Shown in pieces: positions 11,340 to 44,991 of a DNA stretch of 64,000 bases; positions within the stretch are counted from its first letter, which is position 1, and each line of letters opens with the position of its first letter. Both the position numbers and the translations under genes were made by a program. The notes under the pieces were generated by a model. That model was not told the DNA's origin. It saw nothing but the letters and a program-made list of their open reading frames with translations, and made no database searches. Source of the stretch: Megalobrama amblycephala (taxonomy: Eukaryota; Chordata; Actinopteri; Cypriniformes; Xenocyprididae); contig NC_063052.1 in NCBI RefSeq assembly GCF_018812025.1, positions 26,670,676 through 26,734,675 on the forward strand, given 5' to 3'.

Positions 11340-12723
11340 CAAAACTATATTACACTAACTTATAAAAGTTTGGGGTTGCTATGATTTTTTTGATTGGTTT
11401 TGAAAGAAATCTTTTATGCCCACCAATATATATACCCTTTAGAAAGCAGAATATTATCAAGACCTGCAAATGTGGTAATTTATTGCATTAAACATACTGA
11501 TAATGCCTAAAACAAGATTACTTGTTAATTAGCAGTAATAATCTCACCTTTTTAACAATCTTGCTTAAAACTAGCACTGCCCAGATGTCTGTCAGACTGA
11601 AATTGTCTTTTTGTCTGTAGTATTTTTTGAGTGTCACCAATTTCTTCTTGAAACTGATGTCAGGCTGAAGAAGTCTCTGTACAAAGTCATCCTTCACTGC
11701 TTCTAGGTTGCTGGACCAATTTGGTTCTTTGTATATTGATGCCATGCACCTTATGAAGAAAAAATGGTTTGGCATTTGTTTCTATTCAACAGAATCTGAT
11801 GTGCTGAATTTGAGCGCATGCATTTGCTTATTTACCAGGTAGATCCAGAAATCCCGGCAAGATACAGCATGCAGTCCAACAGATCATTTTTAGACAGTGC
11901 GACCAGTGATCCCAGCAAACCCACCATTGCTCTTTCACCTCCTCCTGAAGCCAGCAGAGCGATGTTGGGCAGCTTGTCCTGTAAAGAATGCGAAAAATAC
12001 CACATATTTGTAGCAACTATTTATAAAAGTGCCTGCTCTTCTGTAAGGAATTCTGTCAAGTGAGAAGGAATTTGCCTTTATTAGATGACCTGCACAAACC
12101 TTTCCATGTAATACTGTTCTCCGTATTTGTTTCAGCATTATGTAATGTGTTTTATGTAATTCATTCAGGTTCATTTAAAAGTTCAGAATAAAAGAAATCA
12201 GTAATGACATCATTGTTCATTGATTAACAAACAATATGTGATGTTAAACTTACTTTATAAGCTTACAAACTTTTAGTGTGCATTTTCAGTATCTGCATAA
12301 TTCTAAATATTAGATTTAGATATGGTTACATCTGTTGTTGAGCTAGAAGCACAACCAAAGTGATCTAAAATATTTAAACACACAAGATATGAGGAATTAT
12401 GTGGAGTTTCCATGTGACCCTGCATATTAGTTAAAAGATTCAGTCTAGGAACAGTTGAAACACAGTTACCAGGCTACAATGTATGCCGTGTTTTTTAAGA
12501 CACTCCAGAGCTGATTCTCTCCTGCTGGTCACATGATTCTTCTCGGCCTCGTTTAGTGAATGACCGATTCTCACTTCGCAATCGCTGTAGAAAACCAATC
12601 AAGAGGTTTCAAGACAATTCCATCGAATACTAGATAAACTCATAAACTGTCTTGTCAAAAATGCTTTCAATGGTATCAAAAATGTATGCTGTATTACCAT
12701 TTTCTTCGCTTTCCACCAGACAT
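3502..12723 (-). CDS. pla2g4c-like: Cytosolic phospholipase A2 gamma-like, copy B (complete coding model)
   Basis: This gene encodes a group IV phospholipase A2 that hydrolyses membrane glycerophospholipids. Thirteen coding exons on the minus strand join in frame: 12698-12723, 12470-12584, 11836-11978, 11548-11749, 7192-7297, 6982-7122, 6822-6887, 6240-6437, 4915-5034, 4637-4729, 4154-4308, 3864-4038 and 3502-3713. They total 1752 nt, or 583 residues plus TAA; human cPLA2-gamma has 541. The oxyanion loop SGGGER is at 58-63, the nucleophile GISGS is at about Ser91, and the catalytic Asp is in YVDAGID at about 421. Other family blocks are EITPHETGYS, QGLCGSF and WGTTYNFLY. There is no C2 domain, as in the gamma paralogue. 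The C-terminus is KRKTS, so the prenylation CaaX box of mammalian gamma is absent. The exon-6 acceptor (CCATAG) was chosen to keep frame, and the exon-8 donor GTATCC is weak. Intron 4 is 4.2 kb and filled with transposons. Confidence 0.88.
4154..4308 (-). CDS. pla2g4c-like: Copy B exon 11: catalytic aspartate
   Basis: This exon encodes YVDAGIDINSPF followed by RKERHIDIILSLDFS. It corresponds to the region of cPLA2-alpha around its catalytic Asp549 (VDSGL, then DLIISFDFS). The Asp of VDAG completes the Ser-Asp catalytic dyad. The acceptor is CCACAG and the donor GTAGAG. Confidence 0.9.
5163..5506. mobile_element. Fold-back DNA element (CACAGCAAAATC ends)
   Basis: The two ends are inverted copies of each other (TACACAGCAAAATC at left; its complement at right), and the complementarity continues inwards through the GTACATATGGTCCCTC block. 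A TA on each side may be the target duplication. It lies in an intron of phospholipase copy B and has no coding capacity. Confidence 0.7.
5545..6131. mobile_element. TTAA-flanked palindromic MITE interrupted by a second element
   Basis: The left end (TTAA then AGGGTTA) and right end (GGGTGAACTAACCCT then TTAA) are inverted repeats of the AGGGTTAGTTCACCC family. The left end is split after AGGGTTA and resumes as TTAGTTCACCC at 5774 because of the insertion at 5552-5773. It is intronic in phospholipase copy B. Confidence 0.75.
5552..5773. mobile_element. Nested MITE with TTA target duplication (PIF/Harbinger-like)
   Basis: The inverted ends are TGCTGCATTCCAGGCA and the complement of TGCCGTGTTCCAGGCA. 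The flanking trinucleotide TTA occurs at 5549-5551 and 5774-5776, and removing the insert plus one TTA restores an uninterrupted AGGGTTAGTTCACCC host element. A 3-bp TTA duplication is typical of PIF/Harbinger transposons; the superfamily assignment is inference. Confidence 0.75.
7851..8237 (+). pseudogene. DIRS gag-like ORF (128 aa, remnant)
   Basis: The 128-residue open frame includes ITEADKAAFLDSPV and TGLFGPALDGSFAERF, followed by a Ser/Pro/Gln-rich tail. It resembles the ORF1 (gag-like) product of fish DIRS elements. It is shorter than I would expect for an intact gag and is followed by a stop and unrelated repeat sequence, so it is probably a fossil. Identification is from memory of the motif pattern, not a search. 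Confidence 0.55.
8672..9456. mobile_element. TTAA-flanked MITE nested in the DIRS remnant
   Basis: The ends are AGGTGGTACAGAGGATGTTTT and its inverted copy, and each side has TTAA (8668-8671 and 9457-9460). TTAA duplication suggests piggyBac-type mobilisation. Inside, the segment GCAGTGATTGACAAGCCAGA occurs twice (about 9194 and 9242) as a 48-bp tandem duplication. It sits within another repeat (8527-8667, with TACTTGAGTAAAAGTAC). No transposase is encoded. Confidence 0.75.
9477..9680 (+). pseudogene. Tyrosine recombinase C-terminal remnant (DIRS)
   Basis: The frame reads VRAHSTRGMASS, then GVSIGDICAAAGWSSP and FSRFYNLDV. The H-x-x-R (HSTR) pattern and the later Tyr (RFYNLD) match the catalytic C-terminus of tyrosine recombinases encoded by DIRS elements. 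Only the last 70 or so residues survive. Confidence 0.6.
10370..11270. repeat. Clustered copies of the GCATTAAAT/GGTGAGC dispersed repeat
   Basis: At least two partial copies in mixed orientation are present. The 10735-11270 copy is the fullest in the window, running from CATTCAAAAGTTTGGGGTCA to CCAAACTTTTGGACTGTAC, which gives it short inverted ends. Blocks are shared with the 2440-2760 and 13085-13300 copies. It is intronic in phospholipase copy B. Confidence 0.6.
11271..11336. repeat. (AT)n microsatellite
   Basis: About 33 AT dinucleotide repeats directly adjoin the end of a dispersed repeat copy in the copy B intron. Length is likely variable between individuals. Confidence 0.95.
11836..11978 (-). 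CDS. pla2g4c-like: Copy B exon 3: oxyanion loop and nucleophile serine
   Basis: The 143-bp exon begins DKLPNIALLASGGG and ends GISGST plus two bases of a Trp codon completed by the next exon. It supplies the SGGGER oxyanion/arginine element and the GxSGS nucleophile that define the cPLA2 alpha/beta hydrolase-like fold. Copy A's equivalent at 546-688 differs at the third loop glycine (Ala). Confidence 0.9.
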
Positions 12724-12934
12724 CTGTAACAAGGACATTAAGACTGAGGTTTAACTGATTTAGGTTTGATCTGTTCTGAACTGTACCATGACTATTTACA
12801 ATTGCAAACATTGCTAAATTACATTCTTTTTCCAGTCTCATAAATTCAATTAAATGCAACATTTTTGTGAAAAGATATTTAGAAGCCAAGCAGAAAGCTA
12901 TTTAAATTTAAAAGTCTGTTGTAAAGACACTTAC

Positions 12935-12956
12935 CTCTGCTGTCAGGAACTGAAGT
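12935..12956 (-). other. Possible 22-nt 5' UTR micro-exon of phospholipase copy B
   Basis: On the reverse strand, 22 bases starting ACTTCAG lie between a TTGCAG acceptor and a GTAAGTG donor, about 210 bp upstream of the ATG exon. Copy A carries the matching segment at 1564-1585 with conserved ends. It is non-coding in this model. Confidence 0.45.
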
Positions 12957-13084
12957 CTGCAAACCAAACTGAAACTTTTTAGTGAGAGCATGTGATGCGA
13001 AGGAAATTTCTGGTGTGGTTTAGACCGAGAAAAGCAGAGCTGACTTAGCTTTGTCAAGTTGCCCCATAACAATATTTCCAGTCA

Positions 13085-13300
13085 AGTCTCTAGCACCAAA
13101 TCAGCATTTTTGAATGATTTCTGAAGGATCATGTCACTGTAGACTGGAGTAATGACTGCTCAGCTTTGCCATCGACAGGAATACATTACATTTTAAAAAT
13201 ATATTAAAATAGAAAAGTTATTTTAAATTGTAATAACGTTTCACAATATTACTGTTTCTACTGTGTTTTATTCAAATACGTGCAGTGGTGAGCATAAGAG
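13085..13300. repeat. Dispersed AT-rich repeat copy upstream of phospholipase copy B
   Basis: It carries ATTTCTGAAGGATCATGT and CACAATATTACTGTTTCTACTG, the same blocks as the 10370-11270 cluster. It lies upstream of the gene's 5' UTR exon. Confidence 0.6.
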
Positions 13301-13305
13301 ACTAA

Positions 13306-13725
13306 GAGGGTTAGTTCACACAAAAATGAAAATAATGTCATTTATTACTCACCCTCATGTCGTTCTACACCCGTAAGATCTTCATTCATCTTCGGAACAC
13401 AAATTAAGATATTTTTAGCTCAGTGAGGCCTCTATAGACAGCAATGCCATTGAACTTCTCAAGATCCAGAAAGGTACTAAAACCATATTTAAAACAGTTC
13501 ATGTGAGTACAGTGGTTCAATTTTAATATTATAAAGTGATGAGAAAACTTTTTGTGCACCAAAAAAAAAAAAAAAAAAAAAAAAGACTTTTCAATGATAT
13601 CTAGTGATGGCTTATTTCAAAACACTGCTTTGAATCTTTTGTTTCGAATCAGTGATTCGGATCGTGCGTCAAAATGCCAAACTGCTCAAATCATGTGACT
13701 TTGATGCTCCGAATCACTGATTCAT
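13306..13725. mobile_element. Truncated AGGGTTAGTTCAC palindromic MITE with poly(A) run
   Basis: The left arm begins AGGGTTAGTTCACACAAAAATG and continues through the ACTCACCCTCATGTCGTTC block typical of this family, with a 24-base A run at about 13560. It then shows the GAATCACTGATTC palindromic centre but no matching right end. Confidence 0.6.
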
Positions 13726-13849
13726 TTAAACAGTAATGTATGTTATTAAAAAAAAGAATCAATTTTACATTCAAAAAATCACCCCTTTTAGGTTTAGGTT
13801 TGAGGAATAAATCTAGAGTACACTAACATTGTTATACTTATACTTACCA

Positions 13850-14075
13850 TTTGCATAAAGAGTTTGTGGCGTGAGTTCCCACAAAGATAGTAATAGTCAT
13901 TTTTGACCTTTTGGGGACATTTTTTAGTCCCTGTGAGGGAAACAATCTATAAATAATACAAATTTTCTTTCTGTGATGGGTAAGTTTAGGGTTAGGGGAT
14001 AGAATATGTTGTGTGTACAGTATAAAAAAACATTACTTCTATGTAAAGTCCCCATAAAACATGAAAACCCAACAT
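13850..14075. repeat. Dispersed repeat fragment with GGGGACATTTTTTAGTCC block
   Basis: The sequence around GTGAGTTCCCACAAAGATAGT and GTCCCCATAAAACATGAAAA resembles a common fish interspersed repeat, and is followed by a TG microsatellite at 14084-14097. From 14100 to 14850 I see no gene; there are short AC/TG runs and otherwise unassigned sequence. Confidence 0.4.
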
Positions 14076-14849
14076 GTGTATGTATGTGTGTGTGTGTACA
14101 ACAATACTGTGCAGCAGGTGTGTTTGCATTAGCAGTGCTGTAAAGACTGAGACAAGACAGACAACAAAAGACAATTGGACAAACACAATCTTGTCTTCCC
14201 AAACATCTCTTTACACTTTCATATCTGAGGCCCCTGAACTAATGAGTTTATCTACATCTCAATGCTACAACAATAAACATGCCGAAAGACTGTAACAGAT
14301 TTCCATAATCACTAATGAATGACAACAAAATACATTGACTCAGACACACAAAGAGGTTGCAAGAGCAATCAGTGACGTCAAATATTCCGCAGGCATGTTT
14401 GCGTGTATGTGAATGTCATATGTATAGAACACACAACGTTTTATCTGTGCACATGCAGAGGCAATACCGTGTGTACGGACGCTGTTTAACACACACACAC
14501 ACACACACGTGCAGACTCGGACAATGTCAGTGACGTCAACCCTGATGATATAAACATCCAGTGGGTGACCTCTCCGATGTGAAGTCAAATATCATCAGCA
14601 TCTAAAAGTTATAATATGACCTTTGACCTTTGAAAAGGCAACGTATGAGGTAACTACAAACCAGAAGCAGACACCTGTCTTGTATTGGTACAGTCATGTA
14701 ACCACTGAAAAAGCAATAAATAATTGAAAAATAAAAATGTATACTGTAACTAGTGCAACAATAGAAACAAGACTTAAATTTGTTTAAACATGCTTATAAA
14801 TTATAAACAATGTTTTTGATTGAGTTTCTTTCCAATTATGGTTGTAAAA

Positions 14850-16190
14850 ATAGTAATATAATATAATATAATATAATAAGACTTATATAAGTAAAATAAA
14901 AACACAACTCATAATGTATCAATTTTTTTGCCAATAGTGGTTGCAAAAATAATATAAATATAATATAATATAAAATAATAATAATAATATAACAAGACTT
15001 ATATAAGTAAAATAAAATAAAAACTCATAATTTATTACATTTTTTGCCAATAGTGGTTGCAAAAATAATATGACTTCTCTTAGTAAATAAAATAAAAACA
15101 CAACCTATAATTTATTAAATTTATAATCTTTGCCAATTGTGGTTGTAAAAATAATATAATATAATATAATATAATATAATATAATATAATATAATATAAT
15201 ATAATATAATATAATATAATATAACAAGACTTATATAAGTAAAATAAAATAAAAACTCATAATTTATTACATTTTTTGCCAATAGTGGTTGCAAAAATAA
15301 TATAATATAAAATAATGTAATATAATATAATATAATATAATATAATATAATATAATATAATATAATATAACAAGACTTATATATGTAAATAAAATAAAAA
15401 CTCATAATTTATGATTTTTTTTTTGCCAATAGTGGTTGCAAATATAATATAATAATATAATATAATATAATATAATATAATATAATATAATATAATATAA
15501 TATAATATAATATAACAAGACTTATATATGTAAATAAAATAAAAACTCATAATTTATGAATTTTTTTTTGCCAATAGTGGTTGCAAATATAATATAATAT
15601 AATATAATATAATATAATATAATATAATATAACAAGACTTATATATGTAAATAAAATAAAAACTCATAATTTATGAATTTTTTTTTGCCAATAGTGGTTG
15701 CAAATATAATATAATATAATATAATATAATATAATATAATATAATATAACAAGACTTATATATGTAAATAAAATAAAAACTCATAATTTATTACATTTTT
15801 TCCCAATAGCGGTTGCAAAAATAATATAATATAATATAATACTTCTCTTAGTAAATAAAATAAAAACACAACCTATAATTTATTAAATTTATAATTTTTG
15901 CCAATTGTGGTTGTAAAAATAATATAATATAATATAATATAATATAATATAATATAATATAATATAATATAATAATATAACAAGACTTATATAAGTAAAA
16001 TAAAATAAAAACGCATAATTTATTACATTTTTTGCCAATAGTGGTTGCAAAAATAATATGACTTCTCTTAGTAAATAAAATAAAAACACAACCTATAATT
16101 TATTAAATTTATAATTTTTGCCAATTGTGGTTGTAAAAATAATATAATATAATATAATATAATATAATATAATATAATATAAAAAATAAA
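14850..16190. repeat. Compound satellite: (TAATA)n arrays alternating with a conserved spacer
   Basis: Long pentanucleotide runs of the TAATA/ATATA type alternate with a near-identical spacer containing CAAGACTTATAT, AAAACTCATAATTTAT and TTTTTTGCCAATAGTGGTTG. The spacer appears about ten times over 1.3 kb, giving a higher-order unit of roughly 100-200 bp that varies mostly in the length of the pentamer run. It lies upstream of msmp. The open frames across it are repeat artefacts. Confidence 0.9.
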
Positions 16191-16402
16191 ATAAAAAATA
16201 AAATAAAAATGTAAAATAAAAACATAACATAAGAAAACTTTACATGAGAATAGTCATTTAGGCGATTTAGGCTCACCCATCTTATCAGCAGTAAAACATT
16301 CTGTGTGCACAGAAAGAAAGAAAAGAGAGAAAGAATAGAGTGAGGATAAATATAAATGACAGAGTGGGGGGAGAGGTGAAGATGAGACGAGAGAGATGCA
16401 GG

Positions 16403-16410
16403 TATATAAA
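16403..16410 (+). promoter_or_regulatory. TATA box of msmp-like gene
   Basis: TATATAAA lies about 104 bp before the GTAAGA donor that ends the presumed 5' UTR exon. Transcription would start near 16435. The proximity to the first donor supports a real core promoter. Confidence 0.7.
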
Positions 16411-16434
16411 GCTGCTGTGTGTCTGAGCATCAGG

Positions 16435-18762
16435 GAGAACACAAGAACACCCATCCTGAAAGAAAACACCGGGAAGGAAACGCGAACAGAGGGGAAAGGG
16501 AAGAATCTCATAAGGTAAGAAACTGATTGTATATCTCTTTAAAAATGTAATGCTAAAGATCTAATCAACTTTTAAAAGTCATTATTAAGATAACATGTTA
16601 AATAGTAATAATAGTAATAAACTTTATAGTACCTTTCATACAAGGAATAAAGTTCAACGTTTTTAAAATAAAAAAGTATTACAATAACCACCAAGTGCTG
16701 AAATGAAAACAAGTAAAAATACCATAATCAGTATAACAAAAGATTAATAATGAAACCCACTTGATACAATTATTCTGCATAAAATGCATAACAAAAAAAA
16801 AGGAAAATTAAACACAAATAATAAAAGACAACACAATTACAATACATATAATGCTATAGCTGGCGCATTATAATATTAGTAATGTATTACAAACACACAG
16901 CTATATGGCACATTGTATGCCAAATGCTGCAAAATTGGTAAGAAAAAGATGAGAAAAGGTAATATGCAATGCAATATTTCCGAGGAATTTTAGACAATCC
17001 CCTTTCTCTCTATTTGATAAATGTTTTCTTGTTAGCATCTTGTAGCATACTATTATTATCCACCATTCAATAGTAATAATGTAATAATCTGATCTGACAT
17101 TCTGATAACATGTACTTTAAAGGATTAGTCCACTTTCAAATAAAAAAATTCCTGATAATTTACTCACCCCCATGTCATCCAAGATATTCATGTCTTTCTT
17201 TCTTCAGTCGAAAAGAAAATATGGTTTTTGATGAAAACATTTCAGGATTTTTCTCCATATAGTGCACTTCAATGGTCTCTCCAAACAGTTGAAGGTCAAA
17301 ATTACAGTTTCAGTGCAGCTTCAAAGGGCTTTAAACAATACCAGATGAGGCATAAAGGTCTTATCTAGTGAAACAATGTCATTTTCTTTAAAAAAATGAA
17401 AATGTATATGCTTTATAGACACAAACGATTGCATCACAAGTGCTTCCACCAGAATGTGATTCTGTATTCTTCAAAAAGCTAACGCTAAATGTCCTACACC
17501 TTGCCTATTAAACTTACAGAAAAAACAGAACTGGCGCCACATTTGTTCCGTAAGTTGAATAGGCAAGGCGTAGGACATTTAGCGTAAGCTCTTTGAAGCT
17601 GCAATGAAACTGTTATTTTGACCTTGAACCGTTTGGAGGCCATTGAAGTCCACTATAAGGAGAAAAATGGAATGTTTTGATTTCTTTTTGACTGAAGAAA
17701 GAAGGACATGGACATCTTGGCTGACATGGGGGTGAGTAAATTATCAGGAAAATTTTATTTGAAAGTGAACTAATCCTTTAACTTTAATGGTCCTGTAATG
17801 GGTTATTCTGCACTGCATATGCTCAATTAATCTTTTAAATCACTAACAAAACCAAATGTTTTTTTTTTTTTCTTCAACAAGCATACACTATTTTTTAATA
17901 AAATCATTTTTCAAGAGTGATACAAGCACTCTGTCTCTGTATTCTTACAGTATCCTTTATTATTGGTGGACTAGAAAACGACATACTTATTTTGATGTGC
18001 TTTTAATTGCATATAAATGCTTATAATTGCAAAGATATCATCGGTAGCTCACAGTAACTGAATCCTATCATTCAAATTAAATGTTCATTCGCTCATTTAC
18101 CCTCCATTTTTCATTCTAGACATGCAGACAAGCGAGATGAACGTTTTACTAGCTGTGTTTTGCCTGGTGAACATCCTCCAGCTCTGTCATGGAGTATCCA
18201 GCAGTGGAGAATGCTACTTCAACGCCAAAGGTAAACTAGACGAAACAATACAAAGGAACAAAGCTCAGATAAACACAGATATTTGAAAATACTGTAAAAA
18301 TTGTTTCATTCCAAGTTCCAACAATAAAAAGTAGTTTGAGTGTACGTCAAATGATCTGTACTTGGTAATGGTCACCCTTTCACTGCAGCCAGCTGTGAAC
18401 ACAAAGGCCGTGTTTTCGACATCGGCGAGGCCTGGTTAAATGACGAATGTTTTCAGTGTGTGTGCTTCGAGCCTTTTGGAGTGGGCTGCTGTGAACTGTA
18501 AGTTTCAAAAGCATATACTTGCATGACTACAAGCTCTCTATATGCAGCTGGTGTTGAAGCTCATTGTTCTCTGCTGTCCTCTAGTGGAAGGCAGCCAGTC
18601 GATTACCCGCCCTGGTGCGAGGCCGTTAGAAAACCAGATTCCTGCACTGTTGCTGTGGTGATGAAGGCCAACCATAAACTTCCCTGTCTATTTGGGGGGA
18701 AGAACCGCTTGCGAGCGGGAGAAGGACCGCTGTGGAAATCAGAAAACGACCCACTCTACTAG
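16435..18762 (+). CDS. msmp: Microseminoprotein, prostate-associated-like secreted protein
   Basis: This gene encodes a small secreted cysteine-rich protein of the beta-microseminoprotein/MSMP family; mammalian MSMP has been reported as a CCR2-binding factor. The exons are a 5' UTR exon to about 16514, then 18120-18230 (ATG at 18122), 18389-18497 and 18585-18762 (TAG). Coding parts of 109, 109 and 178 nt join in frame for 131 residues; human MSMP has 139. The N-terminus has a hydrophobic signal segment (LLAVFCLVNIL). The mature part has ten cysteines in the family pattern (CxxCxC, CC, then three single Cys), with GRVFDIGEAW between. Both ATGs (residues 1 and 6) could start the signal peptide; the first was chosen. 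A transposon begins 14 bp after the stop, so the 3' UTR is repeat-derived or very short. The choice between fish paralogues msmp1 and msmp2 cannot be made here. Confidence 0.85.
17121..17777. mobile_element. Complete palindromic TTAA-flanked MITE in msmp intron 1
   Basis: The left end AGGATTAGTCCACTTTC and right end GAAAGTGAACTAATCCT are inverted copies, with TTAA at 17117-17120 and 17778-17781. The arms remain complementary almost to the centre. It has no coding capacity. A second copy's right arm is at 1-205. Confidence 0.85.
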
Positions 18763-18776
18763 ACTGCAATACTGAC

Positions 18777-19010
18777 AGGGATAGTTCACCCAAAAAATGA
18801 ATTTTGAATTTCTTTCTTCTACTGAACACAAAAGGAGATATTTGGACTTACTGACTTGGACTTCAGGTCAATGGGGCCCATCAACTGTTTGGTTACCCAT
18901 ATTCTTCCAAATACATACTTTTGCATTAAGCAGAAAAAAGAAATTCATACAGGTTTGGAACTACTTTTTTTTTTTTTTTCAGAATTTACATTTTTGGGTT
19001 AACTTTCCCT
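18777..19010. mobile_element. Short AGGGATAGTTCACC-family MITE after msmp stop codon
   Basis: The left end AGGGATAGTTCACCCAAAAAATG and right end CATTTTTGGGTTAACTTTCCCT are diverged inverted repeats. It directly follows the msmp stop and may supply its 3' UTR. No clear TTAA remains. Confidence 0.65.
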
Positions 19011-19119
19011 TGAATTCACAAATGCAAAACATTATTTATATATTGCACATACATCAGGTTTGCCCATATAAAAATGTATACACATTCAAAAGTTATTTTC
19101 ATATATTTTAAAATGTAAA

Positions 19120-19395
19120 TTATTGAATTTTATTTTCTGTGATGGCAAAGCTGTATTTTCAGCATCATTAGCCTACTTCAGTCTTCAGTGTCACATGATT
19201 CTTTCAGAAATCATTGTGATATGCTGATTTGGTGCTCAAGAAACATTCCGTATTATGTGTTTAAAATAGTTGTGCTGCTTTATTTATTTGGATAACATGA
19301 TACTCTTTTTTTCATGATTATTTAATGATTTGAATGTTCAAAAGAACAGAATTAGAATTTTTTTCTGACCCAAACATTTGAACAGTACTGTAGGG
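19120..19395. repeat. Dispersed AT-rich repeat copy (inverted orientation)
   Basis: It contains TGATGGCAAAGCTG, CAGTGTCACATGATTCTTTC and GTTCAAAAGAACAG, reverse-orientation blocks of the family described at 10370-11270. Confidence 0.6.
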
Positions 19396-19460
19396 TAATG
19401 ACACTTTTAATCATTTGAAACAATTAAACTACTCAATAGACATACAAGTTGGGGTCTTAA

Positions 19461-20181
19461 AGGGTTAGTTCACCCAAAAATGAAAATTCTGTCATTTATT
19501 ACTTACCCTCATGCCGTTCCACACCCGTAAGACCTTCGTTAACACAAATTAAGATATTTTAGTTGAAATCCGATGGCTCCGTGAGGCCTCCATAGGAAGC
19601 AATGACACTTCCTCTCTCAAGATCCATTAATGTACTAAAAACATATTTAAATCAGTTCATTTGAGTACAGTGGTTCAATATTAATATTATAAAGCGACGA
19701 GAATATTTTTGGTGCACCAAAAAAATAAAATAAAATAACGAATTATATAGTGATGGCCGATTTCAAAACACTGCTTCAGGAAGCATCGGAGCATAATGAA
19801 TCAGTGTGTCGAATCTGCTGTTCGGAGTGCCAAAATCACGTGATTTCAGCCACTGGCAGTTTGACAAGCGATCTGAATCATGATTCGACACACCGATTCA
19901 TTTGTGCTTCGATGCTTCCTGAAGCAGTGTTTTGAAATCGGCCATCACTAAATAAGTCGTTATTTTGTTTTTTTTTGGCGCACCAAAAAAATATTCTCGC
20001 CGCTTTATAATAATATTGAACCACTGTACTCACATGAACTGATTTAAATATGAAATCCATCGGATTTCAACTAAAATATCTTAATTTGTGTTCCAAAGAT
20101 GAACGAAGGTTTTACGGGTGTGGAACGGCATGAGGGTAAGTAATAAATGACAGAATTTTCATTTTTGGGTGAACTAACCCT
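19461..20181. mobile_element. Complete palindromic TTAA-flanked MITE between msmp and tpm3
   Basis: The ends are AGGGTTAGTTCACCC and its inverted copy GGGTGAACTAACCCT, with TTAA at 19457-19460 and 20182-20185. The two arms (about 350 bp) are nearly complementary, with the centre near 19830. It is non-coding. Confidence 0.85.
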
Positions 20182-20489
20182 TTAAGTATTTAATGTTAAA
20201 TATTGATTTTTTTTTTTTTTTTTTTTTTCAAAATCCTAGAAATTCTTTATTTTTCATCTTAATTGTTTTAAATCCATGTATGTATATCATAACTGAATGT
20301 TTTTGCCAATGACAAACAGTACTGATGTCCATCTAGACTCGAGACTGACATTGTCTCTAAATAAATAAATGACAGTTTGTGAACATTCAGTATGTTTCTA
20401 GAAACCACACTACAGATAATTGCTCAATTAAATTTCAACAACCTTCTGAATGCGCAAGAAAATCAGAAGAGACCCAGATCCAGTTCGGT

Positions 20490-43960
<23,471 letters not shown>

Positions 43961-44131
43961 CTTGGTGTCGGTGAGTAGGGCTCACGGTACGAGAAAAAGA
44001 AAGTGGCAGTGCAGTAGATGAGGGCTAGTGGTTTAGGGACAGGAGCTGGTCAAGTGAGGAACGTGAAGAGAGAGAGAGAGAGGGAGCAAAGTGGAGAGAG
44101 ACCAAACTCAGCCAGGGATAGTGGGAGGGCA

Positions 44132-44160
44132 TTTATATCTGTAGGCATCACGCCCCGCCC
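44132..44160 (-). promoter_or_regulatory. tpm3 muscle promoter: TATA box and GC box
   Basis: On the minus strand a GGGCGGGGCG GC box (44151-44160) is followed by ATATAAAT (TATA at 44132-44137). Transcription would start near 44105, leaving a 5' UTR of about 145 bases before the exon 1a ATG. Confidence 0.6.
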
Positions 44161-44991
44161 ATTTTCTATTAAACTCCACCCACTCACTCATTATAGCTCA
44201 CCTAATACAGTCATAAGTCCTTTTTGGTGTCTGATGAGGCCATGTTGTAGTGATGTTACATTGGATTTCAGCACTGTATCATCTCTAAAATTCAATTTAA
44301 CACTTTTTTTAAAAAGTGTCAACAACCATAAATTTCTACTTTTCATTTACATTGTTTTTATCCTTCTTTTCTGTTACTAGATCATCCCATTGTGGGAGAA
44401 AGAGCTGGAAGATATGACAAAGACAAAAAGAATGGACACCAATGGACAGAGCTGAGTTCCAGCTATAATAAGACAAAGCCGCTGTGTTTGTGACAGGCAC
44501 AGGTGTGTGTGTGTGTTACATTACTAGCATCCCAGCTGCACCGTTCCCTTTATGGCTCGTCAGTCGCCACAATGATCACTTTACAGCCTTTTTCCTAATG
44601 TGAGACACTGTTCTATCATTATCTTGCCTGACCACGTATAACAAGGCTTTGGGGAACCACACTTGATGTGGCAAGATTGCCACCAGTGCTTTAAGTATGC
44701 ACCATTTCCAAACACATGGCCATCTAGATGATTTATCTCTCTATATCTGTATTTATTCATATAGCAAAGGGCTTATTTTGTTAATATTATTTTAGTATTT
44801 TATTATTATCATTAAAGTATTTACTGTTTTTTACTTTTACTTTATAAGCTTTCACACTACATGTACATCACATATTGTACAATATAAATCATGTGACTAA
44901 TTATAATTTATACATATAATTTATCAGTGAAAAAGACACCTTTATAATTATGATTTTACACATTTTAGAATTAGTAAAGTCATTAAAACTA

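Noticed and set aside
15121..16089. Tyr/Ile/Leu-rich open frames that look like membrane proteins
   Set aside because: They are translations of the TAATA compound satellite, and their period follows the repeat.
14850..16190. Direct repeats with spacers, CRISPR-like at first sight
   Set aside because: The spacer is the conserved part and the variable part is simple TAATA sequence. The context is a vertebrate genome with no cas genes.
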